Shown here one piece after another: positions 50,301 through 62,169 of a stretch of 64,000 nucleotides of DNA. The notes under the pieces were generated by a model that saw only the letters and a program-made list of their open reading frames with translations, was not told the origin of the DNA and ran no database searches. Each line of letters begins with the position of its first letter. Position 1 is the first letter of the stretch. Origin of the DNA: Haplosporangium gracile (Eukaryota > Mortierellomycota > Mortierellomycetes > Mortierellales > Mortierellaceae). The stretch covers positions 1-64,000 of the forward strand of contig JAAAUF010000008.1 of NCBI GenBank assembly GCA_015499985.1, given 5' to 3'. Both the position numbers and the translations under genes were made by a program.

Positions 50301-50985
50301 GACACTTCTTTAATTGACGCATTCCCGCCCGACCTCAACAATGCTCTACCCAATTTCTTTTTCCAACCCTCCACTATTCGACACTTCGTTCCTGCAAGCG
50401 GAAACTTCTTTTTATCAGCATATGGATTACAATACCCCGCCTACGAATTTAAAGACTTTCTCTCCTGCTTTTGATTCAACAAACGGTGCTTGTGGAACAT
50501 TCCACTACCCCGTCTGGACAGGAACAGGTCTCGACTACCCGATAACGTGTATGCACTACAAGAAGAGGACTGTGCCGCTTATGTTTATCGGCACTGAGGG
50601 AGTCGGGATTGGAATCAGGATCCGCTGCAGTCTCAAGTATGGGGACCAGAGGATTATTGAGCAACACCGAAATGTCTGTCCACTATTGATGACAGTCTGC
50701 CCATTTTGTTTTTGGCACATGCGGCTTGCCAGAACGCATCGATACGTGAACGGCGTGTGGAAGGCTGTGAAGTTGAACGGGCTGGTGGAATGCGTAAATC
50801 CGATGTGTATTTCGTTGTTGGCCGGATACACGAAACGGGGGAGAGACATAAACGTGGCAATGAATATTAGAATTCTCGGTATGTCCTTGCTTTTTGACCG
50901 GGACACACTGGCACCTTACTCCAGAACATTGCGACCCCCGGTCGCTCGCTTCACTACCACCAGACCGTCGTCGCTTGCTGGATAA
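47396..50985 (+). pseudogene. Decayed TnpB/Fanzor-like (RuvC + zinc ribbon) gene
   Basis: A coding trail in one direction, broken into frames. It runs from MSFVEDEGILELAEFL (47396) to RRRHKDLLQQLGHALSLN and a D/S-rich tract (47700-47790), then over an intron (47890-47991) to RQLKALVALARALLEDP. Frame changes follow near 48240, 48345, 48500 (T5 run) and 48760 (A6 run). An intron (about 48557-48653) joins GLEFSYK to LTYIDKFTVQLQGRLVPDG. A coiled-coil stretch and ITAPQIREISGSRMIARRRE come next, with another break near 49822. The last part (50314-50985) is open: PLMFIGTEGVGIGIRI, then CPFC...CVNPMC and RGRDINVAMNI. The paired cysteines followed by R-D-x-N-x-A-x-N-I are the zinc ribbon and RuvC-III signature of TnpB and eukaryotic Fanzor nucleases. 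Loss of function is inferred from the breaks. Confidence 0.6.
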
Positions 50986-51299
50986 TGACTCTCCAACGAC
51001 CTCAACTATAAGCTCTGTTGGACTCGAATTTAGTCCGATTTATGGAAGTATCTCACCCTACCCCTCTTAAGTTTTTGAATATCGTTTTTAATGAATAGAG
51101 CGCTTATGTTATTTCCAGACTAACGGCATTCTCGTATTTTTTTATGTGAAAGAGCAATAAAAGGGAGCACTTGAACTTTTCTCCCTCCACGATCTCTCCT
51201 CCACCCTTCTACAAACATCCTCTCGCCACTACAACTCCCTCTCTCGCCCTCTTTATTATCCTTCGCACTCTCTACTCTTAACATCAGTCATAAATAACA
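50986..51299. other. Spacer between Fanzor-like relic and VAP gene
   Basis: AT-rich 3' flank of the relic, then a CT-rich leader before the VAP ATG (51180-51290). In TnpB/Fanzor elements the guide RNA is encoded near the 3' end of the nuclease gene, so 50900-51150 is where one would look. I see no clear terminal repeat. Confidence 0.35.
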
Positions 51300-54006
51300 A
51301 TGTCAACGACTCCACAACTACAACAATCAAACAGCACCGCCTTGCCTTCCAACGAAGTCCTCCGGATATCCCCTCAACAGTTCCACTTCACAGGTACATC
51401 CTTCTCCTGTTATCCTAGCCGGGAAAAAGCAAATGTGTTTTCCTCCTGCAAACCCTCAGACTTCACTTCTTGAAGGAAAAAACGGCTCGGACATTTTTTT
51501 TTTCATCCCTGCACTCTCTTGCACTCTCTTGCACTCTCTTGCACTCTCTTGCACTCTCTTGCACTCTCTATGCAACTTTCACCCTTCTTGTTTTCCTTTC
51601 GCTTTGGTTGATCTTCTCTCTTCAAACTGCAGTATGCCTGTTCTTATTCTGAGCGCCACGTCTTCTTTTGGTGGTCATGCCGGATTTTCAAAACGAGGGA
51701 ATAAGGCAGAGGAGGGAGGCTGTGGTTGATGTGTGAAAAGAGAAGTGGCAGGCTGAGATGCTTGTGGGGAGGGATGACTCTACAGTGGGCTTGTGCACCC
51801 AACCAAACCAGCCAGCAACTCGTCTCCCTTTTGTGGAAAAACATTAAATAAAAACATCGTGGCGAATCGTGCACGGTTGGTTGGCTCTTTCCTTATGATT
51901 TTTTTTTTTTTTTCCTTCCGGTTATTTTCCCAACTCAGGACAAAAAAGATTGCGCCAACTGGAAGTGGCATTCTTTTTGCACGCATTAAATGTCGAGCAC
52001 AGATTGGTCCAAGCATATTTTTTTTTTTTTGTGTGAGTAAGTGAGTGGACATCACCGTTCTTATCGTTGGACAGTGGGTACCGATTTTGATGACAAAGAC
52101 AACAGACAAGAAGGGTTGAAAATCGGTGAATAGCATGGCTTTGAAGTCATGACTAACCTCTTGCTTTTGTTTGATAAGACGATGGATACAAACACACACA
52201 CACACAGAAGCGAACGAGCACCAGGTAGAATGCTCCATCCTGGCTGGTTGTATGATAGAAATAGCATGAACCAAAGAAGGAGGCTAGTTTTTGGGTTTTG
52301 GTTCATGGTTCTAGTAGACCCTTCAGAAGGGTCGACTCGGAATCGAGCATAGCCAAGAGTTATCGCAGCAGGGCGCATACAAGTGCTCTGATTGGCCCAA
52401 AATATATAATCTATCGTAGACGCGTCCATTTCCTTCAATCATTCATTCCCAACTAACCAAATACCCTTTTTCTGTCTATACCATTCATTCGCCATGGACA
52501 CAAACAGCGTCGAGGGTCTCGCCAGGCCAGGTCTCAAAGGTTAAACTCAAGAACCTGTCGTCATCGCCGGTGGGATACAAGTTCAAGACGAATGCGCCCA
52601 TGAAGTATTCTGTCAAGCCCGTGCTCGGAATATTGGCCCCAGATGAATCCGTCAAGATCTTTGGTAAAGAAAAGAAACGGCTTTTTACATTCTTTGTTGT
52701 CTTTTCATCATCTTGCTCGCACGCATATTTGTAGGCATTCGTATGCAAGGCGAGGCGAGGCAGGAATGGTAAAAGAAAGAGAGAAAGTTGTTACATGCAA
52801 ATCTACCACGTCCATATCTCTCACATGTTGCATCACTTTCCTCATTTTTTATCTCTTGATCCATGCTTGCTCGGACAAATAGTTCGTTGTGACAATTGGA
52901 TCAGCCCGCAAGACAGGTTCCTGCTTCAGAGTGTTGTCCTAAAGGACGACGAAGAAGCCCAGTCGATAGATTCTCGCAGCGTAAGTTTGACTTCCATCTT
53001 TACATATAGTCCTCTTCCTAACCGTCGCAACCGCTACTACCTACATCGCCCATCATTACAAACGCCTCCCCCATTATTTCTTTTTGACTATACCAAAAAA
53101 TAGTGGAAGTCGCTCGATTCAAAGAGGTTCATTGAATGTTACATCCCCTGCGTCTCAGTCTCGCCACTGTCAATACGAGATCCCGAAGACGACGCCGGGT
53201 CCATCTCTTCTTCTTCCTCTTCCGCCACCTCCTCCTCAACCACCACCACCATTTCACCGCCCCTCCACGCCATCGACCTCTCTCGCCTGCCTCCACAACG
53301 TTACCGTCAACAAGTCTTCGAACGTTGGCAGTACTCTGAGTCCATGCGCCCCACGGTGGTGTCGATCGGAGGGGTTGGACGCCGACTGTCTAATAGCTCT
53401 ATGACTAGCACTTCGTCGGTCACGTCAACGTCTCCAGGGATTTATCCGACGCTTTTTTCGCCTAATAGTACTCCACGGGGTTCGATGGATTACTACTTCC
53501 CGTCCTGTCCTACTTCAGCCTCAGCCTCAGCCTCAGCCTCAGCGTCGGAGAGCGGGTATGGGAGTAGTAGTGGCCGATCTTCGAAACGGAACTCGATCTC
53601 GTTAAACTCTTCGACTTTCCAGAGTAGTCCCAACCTCATCACATCGACTATTGTTGAAGAACCCGCCAGTATGGAGCCTTCTAGTTACTACTCCAACAAC
53701 AGCCACAATAACAGCAAGAAGATGCCATCCCCGTCCGGAACAATATCTCCGATGTCCCCACCATCGCCTTTATCATACTCGTCCTCAGAAGCAGCAGCAA
53801 CAGCGGTTGGTAGAAATGTTCTGGAAAAGCTCGGTATATCAGAAATGCAAGCCCTACAGACACAATCAACAATCATGCTGCTTTGGCATTACACCCGGGG
53901 CCGGATCCTGGTGCTGTCATTGGTCTGTCTGTGCTTTGGGTTGGTCCTGCCACTAGCTCGATCTTCTTCTTCTCAGTGGGTCGCCGTAGGATCATCCTTC
54001 GCATAA
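51300..54006 (+). CDS. SCS2: VAP/Scs2-type MSP-domain ER membrane protein
   Basis: Tail-anchored ER receptor whose MSP domain binds FFAT motifs of lipid-transfer proteins at membrane contact sites. Exons 51300-51393, 52508-52663, 52883-52980 and 53104-54006 join to 416 residues. The MSP domain spans ~22-125: LRISPQQFHF, then SPGQVSKVKLKNLSSSPVGY, KFKTNAPMKYSVKPVLGILA, PDESVKIF and SPQDRFLLQSVVL. A long Ser-rich linker follows (with a SASASAS stretch encoded near 53517-53545). A hydrophobic segment at ~383-402 (GRILVLSLVCLCFGLVLPLA) is the tail anchor. Intron 1 is 1.1 kb and carries a minisatellite. Stop codons of this gene and SYG1 are about 100 bp apart. Confidence 0.88.
51511..51570. repeat. 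Six-copy 10-bp minisatellite in VAP intron 1
   Basis: Six head-to-tail copies of GCACTCTCTT; the last copy ends in A instead of T. The copies are otherwise identical. The array lies inside the first intron of the VAP gene. Confidence 0.95.
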
Positions 54007-54108
54007 CACTGCCCTTGAGATGTCTGCATCTGTTCAATTTCGTTTCTTTATAGTCGTTTCAAAAAATCATTAGGTATGTAAATAAAAAATATGCGTATCA
54101 TTTATGAT

Positions 54109-57100
54109 CTAAGGTTGTCTAAAAGCCAACTCGGTATCAACCTCCTCATCATCCTCAGAATCACTGCTCTGCCCGCGTCCATGTCCAAAGATGCTATTCC
54201 GCATCCTCGTCCCCATGCTCATCTTGCGCCTCGGAACCACGACCTGCGATCTCGACCGTCTCTCTGAGTCCAGAATCCTCTCATCCAACCCACTACCTCC
54301 TCCTCTTCCTACAATACCATCCGCGCTCAGAGCCTGCAAACCGTGCAAAGACGTTGACCCTCCAATCATTGACCTCTCCTTCGGAGCGCGCGGCTGGCCC
54401 CTCCACAAATCACTACTACTCTCAACCTCAATAATCTTGGAATCAAAATCACGGCGATCATAAAACTTTTTGTTGCTGTTGGCCTCAGCTTCCAAGATCT
54501 CGCGTTGGGAGCCCGTAAATCCAGCCTCGGCGACCGCAGTATCGACAAAGGAGTTGCTACGCGAGGTTGCGAAGGGGTGATGGAGAGTCGTGTTGCTGGC
54601 TGCTGCTGCTGTTGCGGTGTCGAAGAGACTGGCTTTGCTTCGTTTCGTCTTCAAGGAAACCATTTCTCCACCTCCGCCGCCTCCGCCGGGAATACCTTGG
54701 GTCGTACTGCTGTGACTGAAAGATCGCTGGGTCATGCCGCTGTAGGGTCGTCGAGAAGGTTGGGAGAATGAGGTTGCAGAAGGGATCGAGGTTCGACTCT
54801 TGCTCGCCGCATGGTTTTGTCCTCTTACCTCTCCTCCACCACCGCTGGTACCAATTCCAGCACCAACACTAGAACCCAGGCTTGACAGCCCATGGGCATG
54901 ACTTCCGTTACTGAACGCGCCAAAGAAGCTGCTCTGCGAACTCGACGACCGGACCAGACCCCCACCACTACCACCAATACCAAATCCTGACCGGCGCGGT
55001 GACGAAGAAGTCATAGACATCTGTGGAAAGATCGAGTCTCGATCCACAGAATGGCCATCTTGATCTTGGTATTCCTGATCTTGATCGTCATCGTGCAAGT
55101 GGAACACTCCCTCTTGGTGGACGACAAAGTCTGGGTCCTGATATTGTTGGTTAATGTTGCTGTTGCTGCTTCTGTTGCTATGGTTGTTATTGTTGCTATT
55201 GTCGTCATCGTCTTCGTCGTCGGATTCGCCCTGGACGCGAATGTGGAATGGGAGGGGAATTTCTTTGATTGCGCGGAAATGTCCGCAGTTGTTCAAGTGC
55301 TCATTCTCCAAACGGAAGAAATTCCACTGCCACCGCCTATTACCGGTGGCATGCGATACGAGGAGTATGTTAGTTACTCACAGAGAACTATAGCTATAAG
55401 GATTGACAAGTGCAACGAAAAAGGGATAACGTACCTGAGAACTTCCAGAAAAGCCAAGGTAAAGGACAGAACCATCACATTAACATTCATCGGGATTAAT
55501 CGCACCGTCCAGGAGAACCGCCCCACAAAATCCAACACAATCGCCATATAATAAACCCAAGTCCTTGAATAAACCAACTCCTGTCTTAGGAACGGATGTC
55601 CATTTGCACCGCCACCATTCTTGCCAAACCGGAAAAGTCCCCAATCCATGTAGATATCCCACGCAAAGGTATAACAACTGGTGATGGTCGAGATAAAGAT
55701 CCAGGCAGTCTTGAGTTGTGCGCCGCCATAGTGTCGGAAGGAGAAGTAGACAAAGAGGTTGATGAGACTGGCAGAGTATTTTCCGGCGTTAACCAGGTGA
55801 GGAAACCATTCGAGCGTGTCACGGTAACGCCGGAGACATTGGAGGAATCGGAACCATGCTGGTAGGGCTGTCAGGAACGGTGTTATCCACATATGGCTTG
55901 TCGAGCATTGGTTGGCTAAATTGGGTTATTTGCAATTTATTCGTCACAGGTTAGCACAAGCATCATTTGACAGTTGGAAGCGCTGCCAGAAACAAAAGTG
56001 AATAAAGGCGCCAAATATCCTTACCAAGGTCATTCCATTGCTCAGAGTAGGCGCACATGGCAAACTCAAACTGCTCAATCGAGTACGAAAGCGAATTCAT
56101 TTCATCTGCCAAGAAGAAATCCCGAAACTCGACACGATAGTACCCGCTCGCCAGAATCCGCCCAATACTCGAGATGAACCAGCAACGTGCTGTAAAATGG
56201 GCGATCGGGAGTGGGCAGAAAATGATCGCCGCTGTGATTGACATCAGAATAAGAGGCCAGTATGCTGTCGCCACATGCTGTGTGAGTTTCGATCCAAAGT
56301 CGAGGTAGACCGCCAGCGTTAATAGTAGTATCAGCAGGATCGGTAGCTAAGTGTCAAAAGCGAGAGGCGAAAGTAATGCAGGAGTGAGTACAGTCTCCAG
56401 AGTTTGGTCAGCATCTGGGAACTGCCTAATTCTGTGTTTACGTTACCTCAAAGTACTCGTGATAGTCGAGGTTGTCTCTTGGATCAAACTATGAAGACCA
56501 AAGATGTATGTTAAAAAACGCAAAACCACCGACAAATTCAGGGCTGACACAAATGAGCTAAAGAACACACATACCTCAAAGATGAACTTGTAGTTGATCC
56601 TCGCCTTGGCCCAGACATACATGTTAATGCCAAACAAGCACGCAAAGAGAAACGTGAGAAAGAGCCCCCCATACACGAGCAGTAAACCATCCCAATAAGG
56701 AATCTCCGCGGGAGTCTCGCTCGAGAACGCTGCCTGGAGTGCCTGAAACATCAGCGGTGCCGCCAGTCCCATATACATCCCGATCCTTGTTGTTGTAAAG
56801 TGATGCGTCTATGAGATTTACCGACAAGAAAATAAACCAAGACATCATAAGTTTATCCAGTTAAGCTATAACCATTGTGTTCTGGAAAAAAAAAATTACG
56901 AGCATAAGCCTTTACCTGATTTTTGGAGTCAGGGATCCTGAGTTTCGCCATGCCACGTCGTCGATGGCCCTTCTCAAAGGCCTCGATGAACAAATCCTCA
57001 GTCTCCTTGATGAGATCCTCGATCACGCCCGAAGTCATGAAATAGGCTGGCTTTAGTCGCGAGTTGATATAAGGCTTGGATCCCTTCCAACCAGCAGTCT

Positions 57101-59116
57101 TGTCAAACTTTTTCAAGATCTTGGCAAATCCTGTGTGGTTGAGGACCTTGTAGTTCTTGATCATCTCCAGACTCCGGTAGAACTCATACAGCGCGGCCTT
57201 GATTCTGGTTCGTGCCACCTTGTGGTTCAAATATTGGCGTCGATCTTCTTCTTCCTGGAGCTCCAGTTCTTCCTGATACGCCAGTGCATGTGCATCCAGA
57301 CCGACCTTGCGATTGCCAACATTAGCCCCAAATCGGTTGTCGGCAGGGTTTCTCAGGCCGCGATGATGGAGCATGCCCTCGGAATCCAATTTGCCGCCTT
57401 GAACGGCATTAAAAGTGCCGACAGGTGTTAGACCCGACTTTTTAGAGCCCAGGGTCACGTCCTCTGTAACAGCAGCGTCGACCCTGATGAAGTTGTCGAA
57501 TCCCTTTCTGACACGCGACCATTCCGCAGCATACCATCCATGTTCAGCCTTCGCTCTTGCCTAATAGGAATGGAATATAAGGGAATTGAGAGGCAATGAT
57601 GAGACACTTTGCAAAAGGATGTAGCCGACAAGTGAGGATTATTCCTTGATCAAAACGGATAAATTCATTACCATGTGGTCGTCATAACGGCGCTTCCATT
57701 GACTGGCGACAAAGAGCTGTTGCTGGATGACCTTGAGCTTTGTTACTGCCTCGAGTTCCTTTTCTATGGTTATTCAGAAGAAGCGGATTTGAGAAAATAT
57801 GGTTTCGAAGATATAACCGGCAATTGAGGAATCAACAAAGAAGGAGAGTGAGAGGGCTTGGATAGATGAGGTACGTGGAAAATAGTTGCCACTACATGTG
57901 AGAAGAGCTCTCCTCTGCTGAATCTTTTTTTTTCGTGGAGTTTGGGGGAGGATGGTTGATCGACAAAAAAAGGTAACCGGATTGTATTATGGTGCTCATG
58001 TACCTTGATAGAAGTTATTGACGAGCTCCAGCTGCGAGTCGAGGAACTTGAAGAAGACTTGTTCTTCTGGAAAGAGTTGGTCGAGGATGTTATCTATTGA
58101 GTTGTCATCGACTTCAAGAGCATAAAACCGAGGAAGGGAGAAAAAGAAAGGGAAAAGAAATGCAAAAAGAAAAAAAAGAAATGTGCATGCATTGGGTCTT
58201 AGTACAGTGTTTGTGCCCTCAAGGTTAAGATTCAGAAGATGCTTACACCATACCATACTCCGCTCAACTCAGAAAAAAAATGGTGCGCTTTTTTAGATCA
58301 CACGAGTAAAAAAAAAATGAGGACCATGCATGGGCTTGTGCATCCGCACAAACAAAAACAAACAAATCATCTTTAAACAGGAACAACAGAAAAAAGAAAC
58401 TAGTGAATGAATGAGCAAGAAAAGAAGATAGGAGAAGAAGACAACGAGACCTTGTACTTACTTTGAATGGATCGGACACGAACTGGAATCTCGGAGGGGC
58501 CGATAATGGTAAACCGCCTGGACAGGTTCTTCAACAGCTGTGAGCTCTGAGATCGGGCCGTTTGGCCAAACTGGACGGCCGTCGACCCCAACGACTGTCG
58601 CAGACCATCAAAATCCTTCTTTGGGCGAACCGCCCTTGCTGCCTCTTCGTCATCACCATCGTTCTCTCCATTCAAGGTCCGGCCACCCAAGGCCGATCGA
58701 TCCTCGTCTTCTCCCGCCAAGGGTCCACGAGTGTTGTTTGTGTGGTTGATGTTGATGGTCGAGGCGTCGAGGGGAGGGAGGAAATCGATTGAAGAGTAAT
58801 TTCGACCACCTCCTCGTCTTCTCGACATAATTGGCGTTGATGCTGTCGAATCTGGCTCTGCTGTCGTTATTGGTGTTGTTGTTGTCGTTGGAGAGAGAGG
58901 AGGATTAAGGTGTTGGATAAGGGTGGGGAGCGGAGAGAGGGTGTCTTGGAGGGCCTCATGTGCCTCGTGCACCTCGAGTGCCTGAGCAGCCTCGAGGTCT
59001 AGTTCGTCGAGGATACGCTCGATGGCCTTGAGGTGTTTCTTGCCCTGCTTGTAGTTGATGTAGGCCTTTCTCCATTCAGGCACGACCTCGTCTTGAAGAT
59101 ATTTTGCAAATTTCAT
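54109..59116 (-). CDS. SYG1: SPX-EXS phosphate exporter/sensor (XPR1/SYG1 family)
   Basis: Membrane protein of the XPR1/Syg1/PHO1 family: inositol-polyphosphate sensing by SPX and phosphate export through the EXS domain (export is shown for animal XPR1). Nine exons (59116-58462, 58111-58004, 57763-57672, 57560-56916, 56808-56575, 56488-56447, 56346-56025, 55915-55435, 55336-54109) give 1268 residues. SPX begins [20 protein letters not shown] with NYKQGKK and ends near [17 protein letters not shown] (~430-441). A ~130-residue Ser/Thr/Asp-rich insert splits it. Membrane helices run from ~510 to 780. EXS residues include [15 protein letters not shown], and [17 protein letters not shown] leads into [13 protein letters not shown] ~380-residue Ser/Gly-rich cytosolic tail follows. 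Confidence 0.92.
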
Positions 59117-60924
59117 GAGCGTCTATGCTGTATGAGGTATATGGATGGAAGCTGAATGGTGGAGGAGTGGAGGAGTGGAGAGAATATCGATGCGAGTGAA
59201 GGAAGGGGAAACGACGAAATGAAGAGGGAAGAGAGGAGGAGGAGGGAAGAGGATAGAAGGGAGCAAAGGGCTGGAAGGCGATGATGGAGTGAGGGAGGAA
59301 AGTAGAGAAAGAAAAGTAAAAACGAGTTTTAAAAAGAGACCCAAATACGAAAAAATAAAATAAGAAATGTGTGCCTCCAAAGCCGAAAGTAAATAAAATG
59401 AGGGAGCTTGTCGTGTGAGTACAGTTGGAATGGTGGTTACTGCTATGACAGCATCAAGAGAGTGGAGTACCAAAGTTTTTGTCGTGTGAGCGACTTTTAC
59501 GGCTAAAAAAGAAGGGGTGATGGTTCGAGAAAGAGAGAGGGAGAGAGAGAGAGAGGGAAGAATAGGGGTTGGAACACCAAGCAAGTCGACAGGTTGTTGG
59601 ACGTGTAACTGCCTTGCAAAATGAACTGGGGGAGAAAGGCTTATTCAGGCAATGCAATATCTACTGCTTGAATTGCTCACCGCTTTGTATCGGACACTTT
59701 TTTGTATTGTATTCTCGGAGGGTGATGGGATGTCAAGTGACAAGACTGCTTCGACACACTGCATGCGCACTGCACTTGGGTCCAACTTGATAGGCAGGGC
59801 TACTTTGTGCATATACTAAGAGGACAGGGGCAGAGTTAGTACTCAGGGGCAGGAACAAGGACCACCAACCAAAAAACAATCAGCGGGAAAATCAAACCCC
59901 GGGCAATAAGAAGTGGGATAGAGTGGAGGGAGGAGAGGATGAACTAGGAAAGGAAAGAAAAAAAAGAAGAATGAAGGCGAATCATTCTTCTTTTATGTGT
60001 CTTGTTTCGCGTTTTTTTTTCTCACAGCGGATTCCCTTATCATTAGTACTTTTTTCTCGTTTCGTCAATTACTCACTGCAATAATACAAAATGCCCAAAA
60101 GCCAGCTCAGTAAGTGCTTATTTTGCCGCCAGCCAATCAGTTCGCATCGTGGCGGTGGCCCTGAGTCCACGCCAGTCCCACGTGGCGACGGGCGACTCAA
60201 GGGGAGGACGAGAAGTAGGTGAGAAAGAAGAAGAAAACAGTACCTTTGACAACAATTCAGAGAGAAATGGCGCAGTTCAGTGTGCAATGAAATGGCACTA
60301 GGTATACAAGGGACGGCAACCTGGTTCGTCATTACCACACACACCACGATACATCATTACAAGACGGGCCTATAATCTCGCATAAAGCTAAAGCCCTTTT
60401 TTTCATGTTGACTTACATGCCCATGTTCCATGCAGTGGAATGGGATGATAACAGTGATTCCATCCCTTACTAGAAGGTATGTAAACATTGTCCTTTACAG
60501 CGCGATTTCTTTTTTTCCATTCACTCTTCCCCCAATGGACCCTTGTCCCCATGTACCCTTGTCAGCGTGGACCAGATCCTTCTTCCTCCTCCTTTTTCTT
60601 CCCATCCACTCGCACGTTCGCCTTCTTTCTCTTTCTTTTTCTCCCTTTCAATTCCTCATACACACTGACACCACACTCTTTTCTCTCATCTTTGTCATTC
60701 GCTCATTACACTGACCTACTCACATTCATTCACACTCTATCACCTACTAGACACCGGATAACACTACTTCTGCGTCCCTTCTTTCTGCCCCCTACTCAAT
60801 TCTCAAATTCGAGGGTTCCTCGCTTCTTCTTTCTCCTCACTTGCTATCCTGGCAAAGACTTATTTGGCCATCCTTCGTCTTCTTTCGACATCACCGCCCA
60901 GCAGAGACACTACCCGGCAATTAC
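59117..60924. promoter_or_regulatory. Divergent intergenic region, SYG1 / SMS-like gene
   Basis: A 1.8-kb gap. The SYG1 side (59150-59340 and 59520-59570) is purine-rich on plus, giving a CT-rich SYG1 leader. The SMS-like side (60500-60900) is CT/CA-rich on plus. Both ends thus show pyrimidine-rich leaders in their own sense. No gene is supported between them. Confidence 0.45.
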
Positions 60925-62169
60925 ATGGGAAGTCTATGGGAGCGCTTCAAGCGCTGGTTCTTTCAGAGGTACAAATTTTCCCGGCAGAGTATCTTTTGGG
61001 CTCTCTTCTGTATCGTCGTCTTTGCCCTGACACTCTACTTTATGGTAAATAAAATAGCGCTTTGTTTTAATTACACGATTGTTGCACAGATCTACTATGC
61101 CCAATCCATCGAAACGTCGCTTATGTTTCGGGTGAGCATGTCCAACTGTCAACTGTTCTCCCAAATGAGCCTTACTTCTTTTCATTATCCTATAACAATA
61201 ACATAGAATGTCATGGCCAACATCGCGTCGTATCTATCACCCGACAACACCAAAGTACCGAAGATGTCCGACCGACTCTTTGAGACCATTCCTTCGATTC
61301 AACTTCTCTGGCTCACCGACCTTGCAGACGCCCTCCTTTTCGTACCAACCATCATTCTTGTCCTCACCCACTATCGGCCGCTCTATCTCCTATGCAAGGT
61401 TTTATTGACCTGGGCGCTCTGCAACCTGATGCGCATCACGACCGTCGCCATCACATCCTTCCCCGACCCACGCGATGGTTGCATGCACTCTGTCGGCGAA
61501 TTCTTCACAACTTTCCTGCTGCACCGGTGTGGTGACTGCATGTTCAGCGGACACACCGTCATCTTTGTAATCTCGGCACTCGTTTGGACCAGTCATGGAT
61601 ATCACCGATTCCCCAAGAGGTACCGATGGCTGGCCTGGATCTGTATGCTCTTTGTCTGGGCACTGACCTTTGGATCTGCGATCATTGTGATTGCAAATCG
61701 CGCCCACTACACTGTCGATGTCTTGGTGGCGTTTTATATCGCTGGGGGCAACTTTTACATCTGGACCTACATCTTTGACCACTACATCGAGGAGAAGGGA
61801 CGGCTAAGGGACCTGACACACCCCTGGGGGGACGGACCTGATCCAAGACCTCATGCTCAGGAGCGAGAGCAAAAGCGACAACTCCAGATGTCTAATGATG
61901 CAGAAAAGGCAGCAATGGCAGAACCACCATCAGTATCAGCGTATCAGACAGGAGAGGTTCAGATGCAGTCTGTCGAGACCGAGACAGGACAACCATCAAG
62001 TAACCACGTCTATTGTACTAATTCAGAACAACCGGCAAACAACCAAACCTATAACACCATCCAGCAAGAGGACGAGCAGGACAGGATCCAGGCAGTTGAG
62101 CAGCAGCCATACCTAGACCAGCCGATGCAACTTTCTGGCGAAATATACAGCCATCCAGAGCGACAATAG
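60925..62169 (+). CDS. Sphingomyelin-synthase-like PAP2 membrane enzyme
   Basis: Exons 60925-61044, 61090-61131 and 61207-62169 join to 374 residues. Several membrane helices carry the SMS/PAP2_C signatures: RITTVAITSFPDP...GCMH (D2-like), CGDCMFSGHT with H170 (D3), and AHYTVDVLVAFY with H221 and D225 (D4). H-H-D form the lipid phosphotransferase triad in sphingomyelin synthases. A transfer of a phospho-headgroup to ceramide or a related lipid is therefore likely. Whether the product is sphingomyelin, ceramide phosphoethanolamine or another lipid cannot be read from the sequence. A ~110-residue Gln/Glu-rich cytosolic tail follows and is not part of the core family. Confidence 0.85.
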
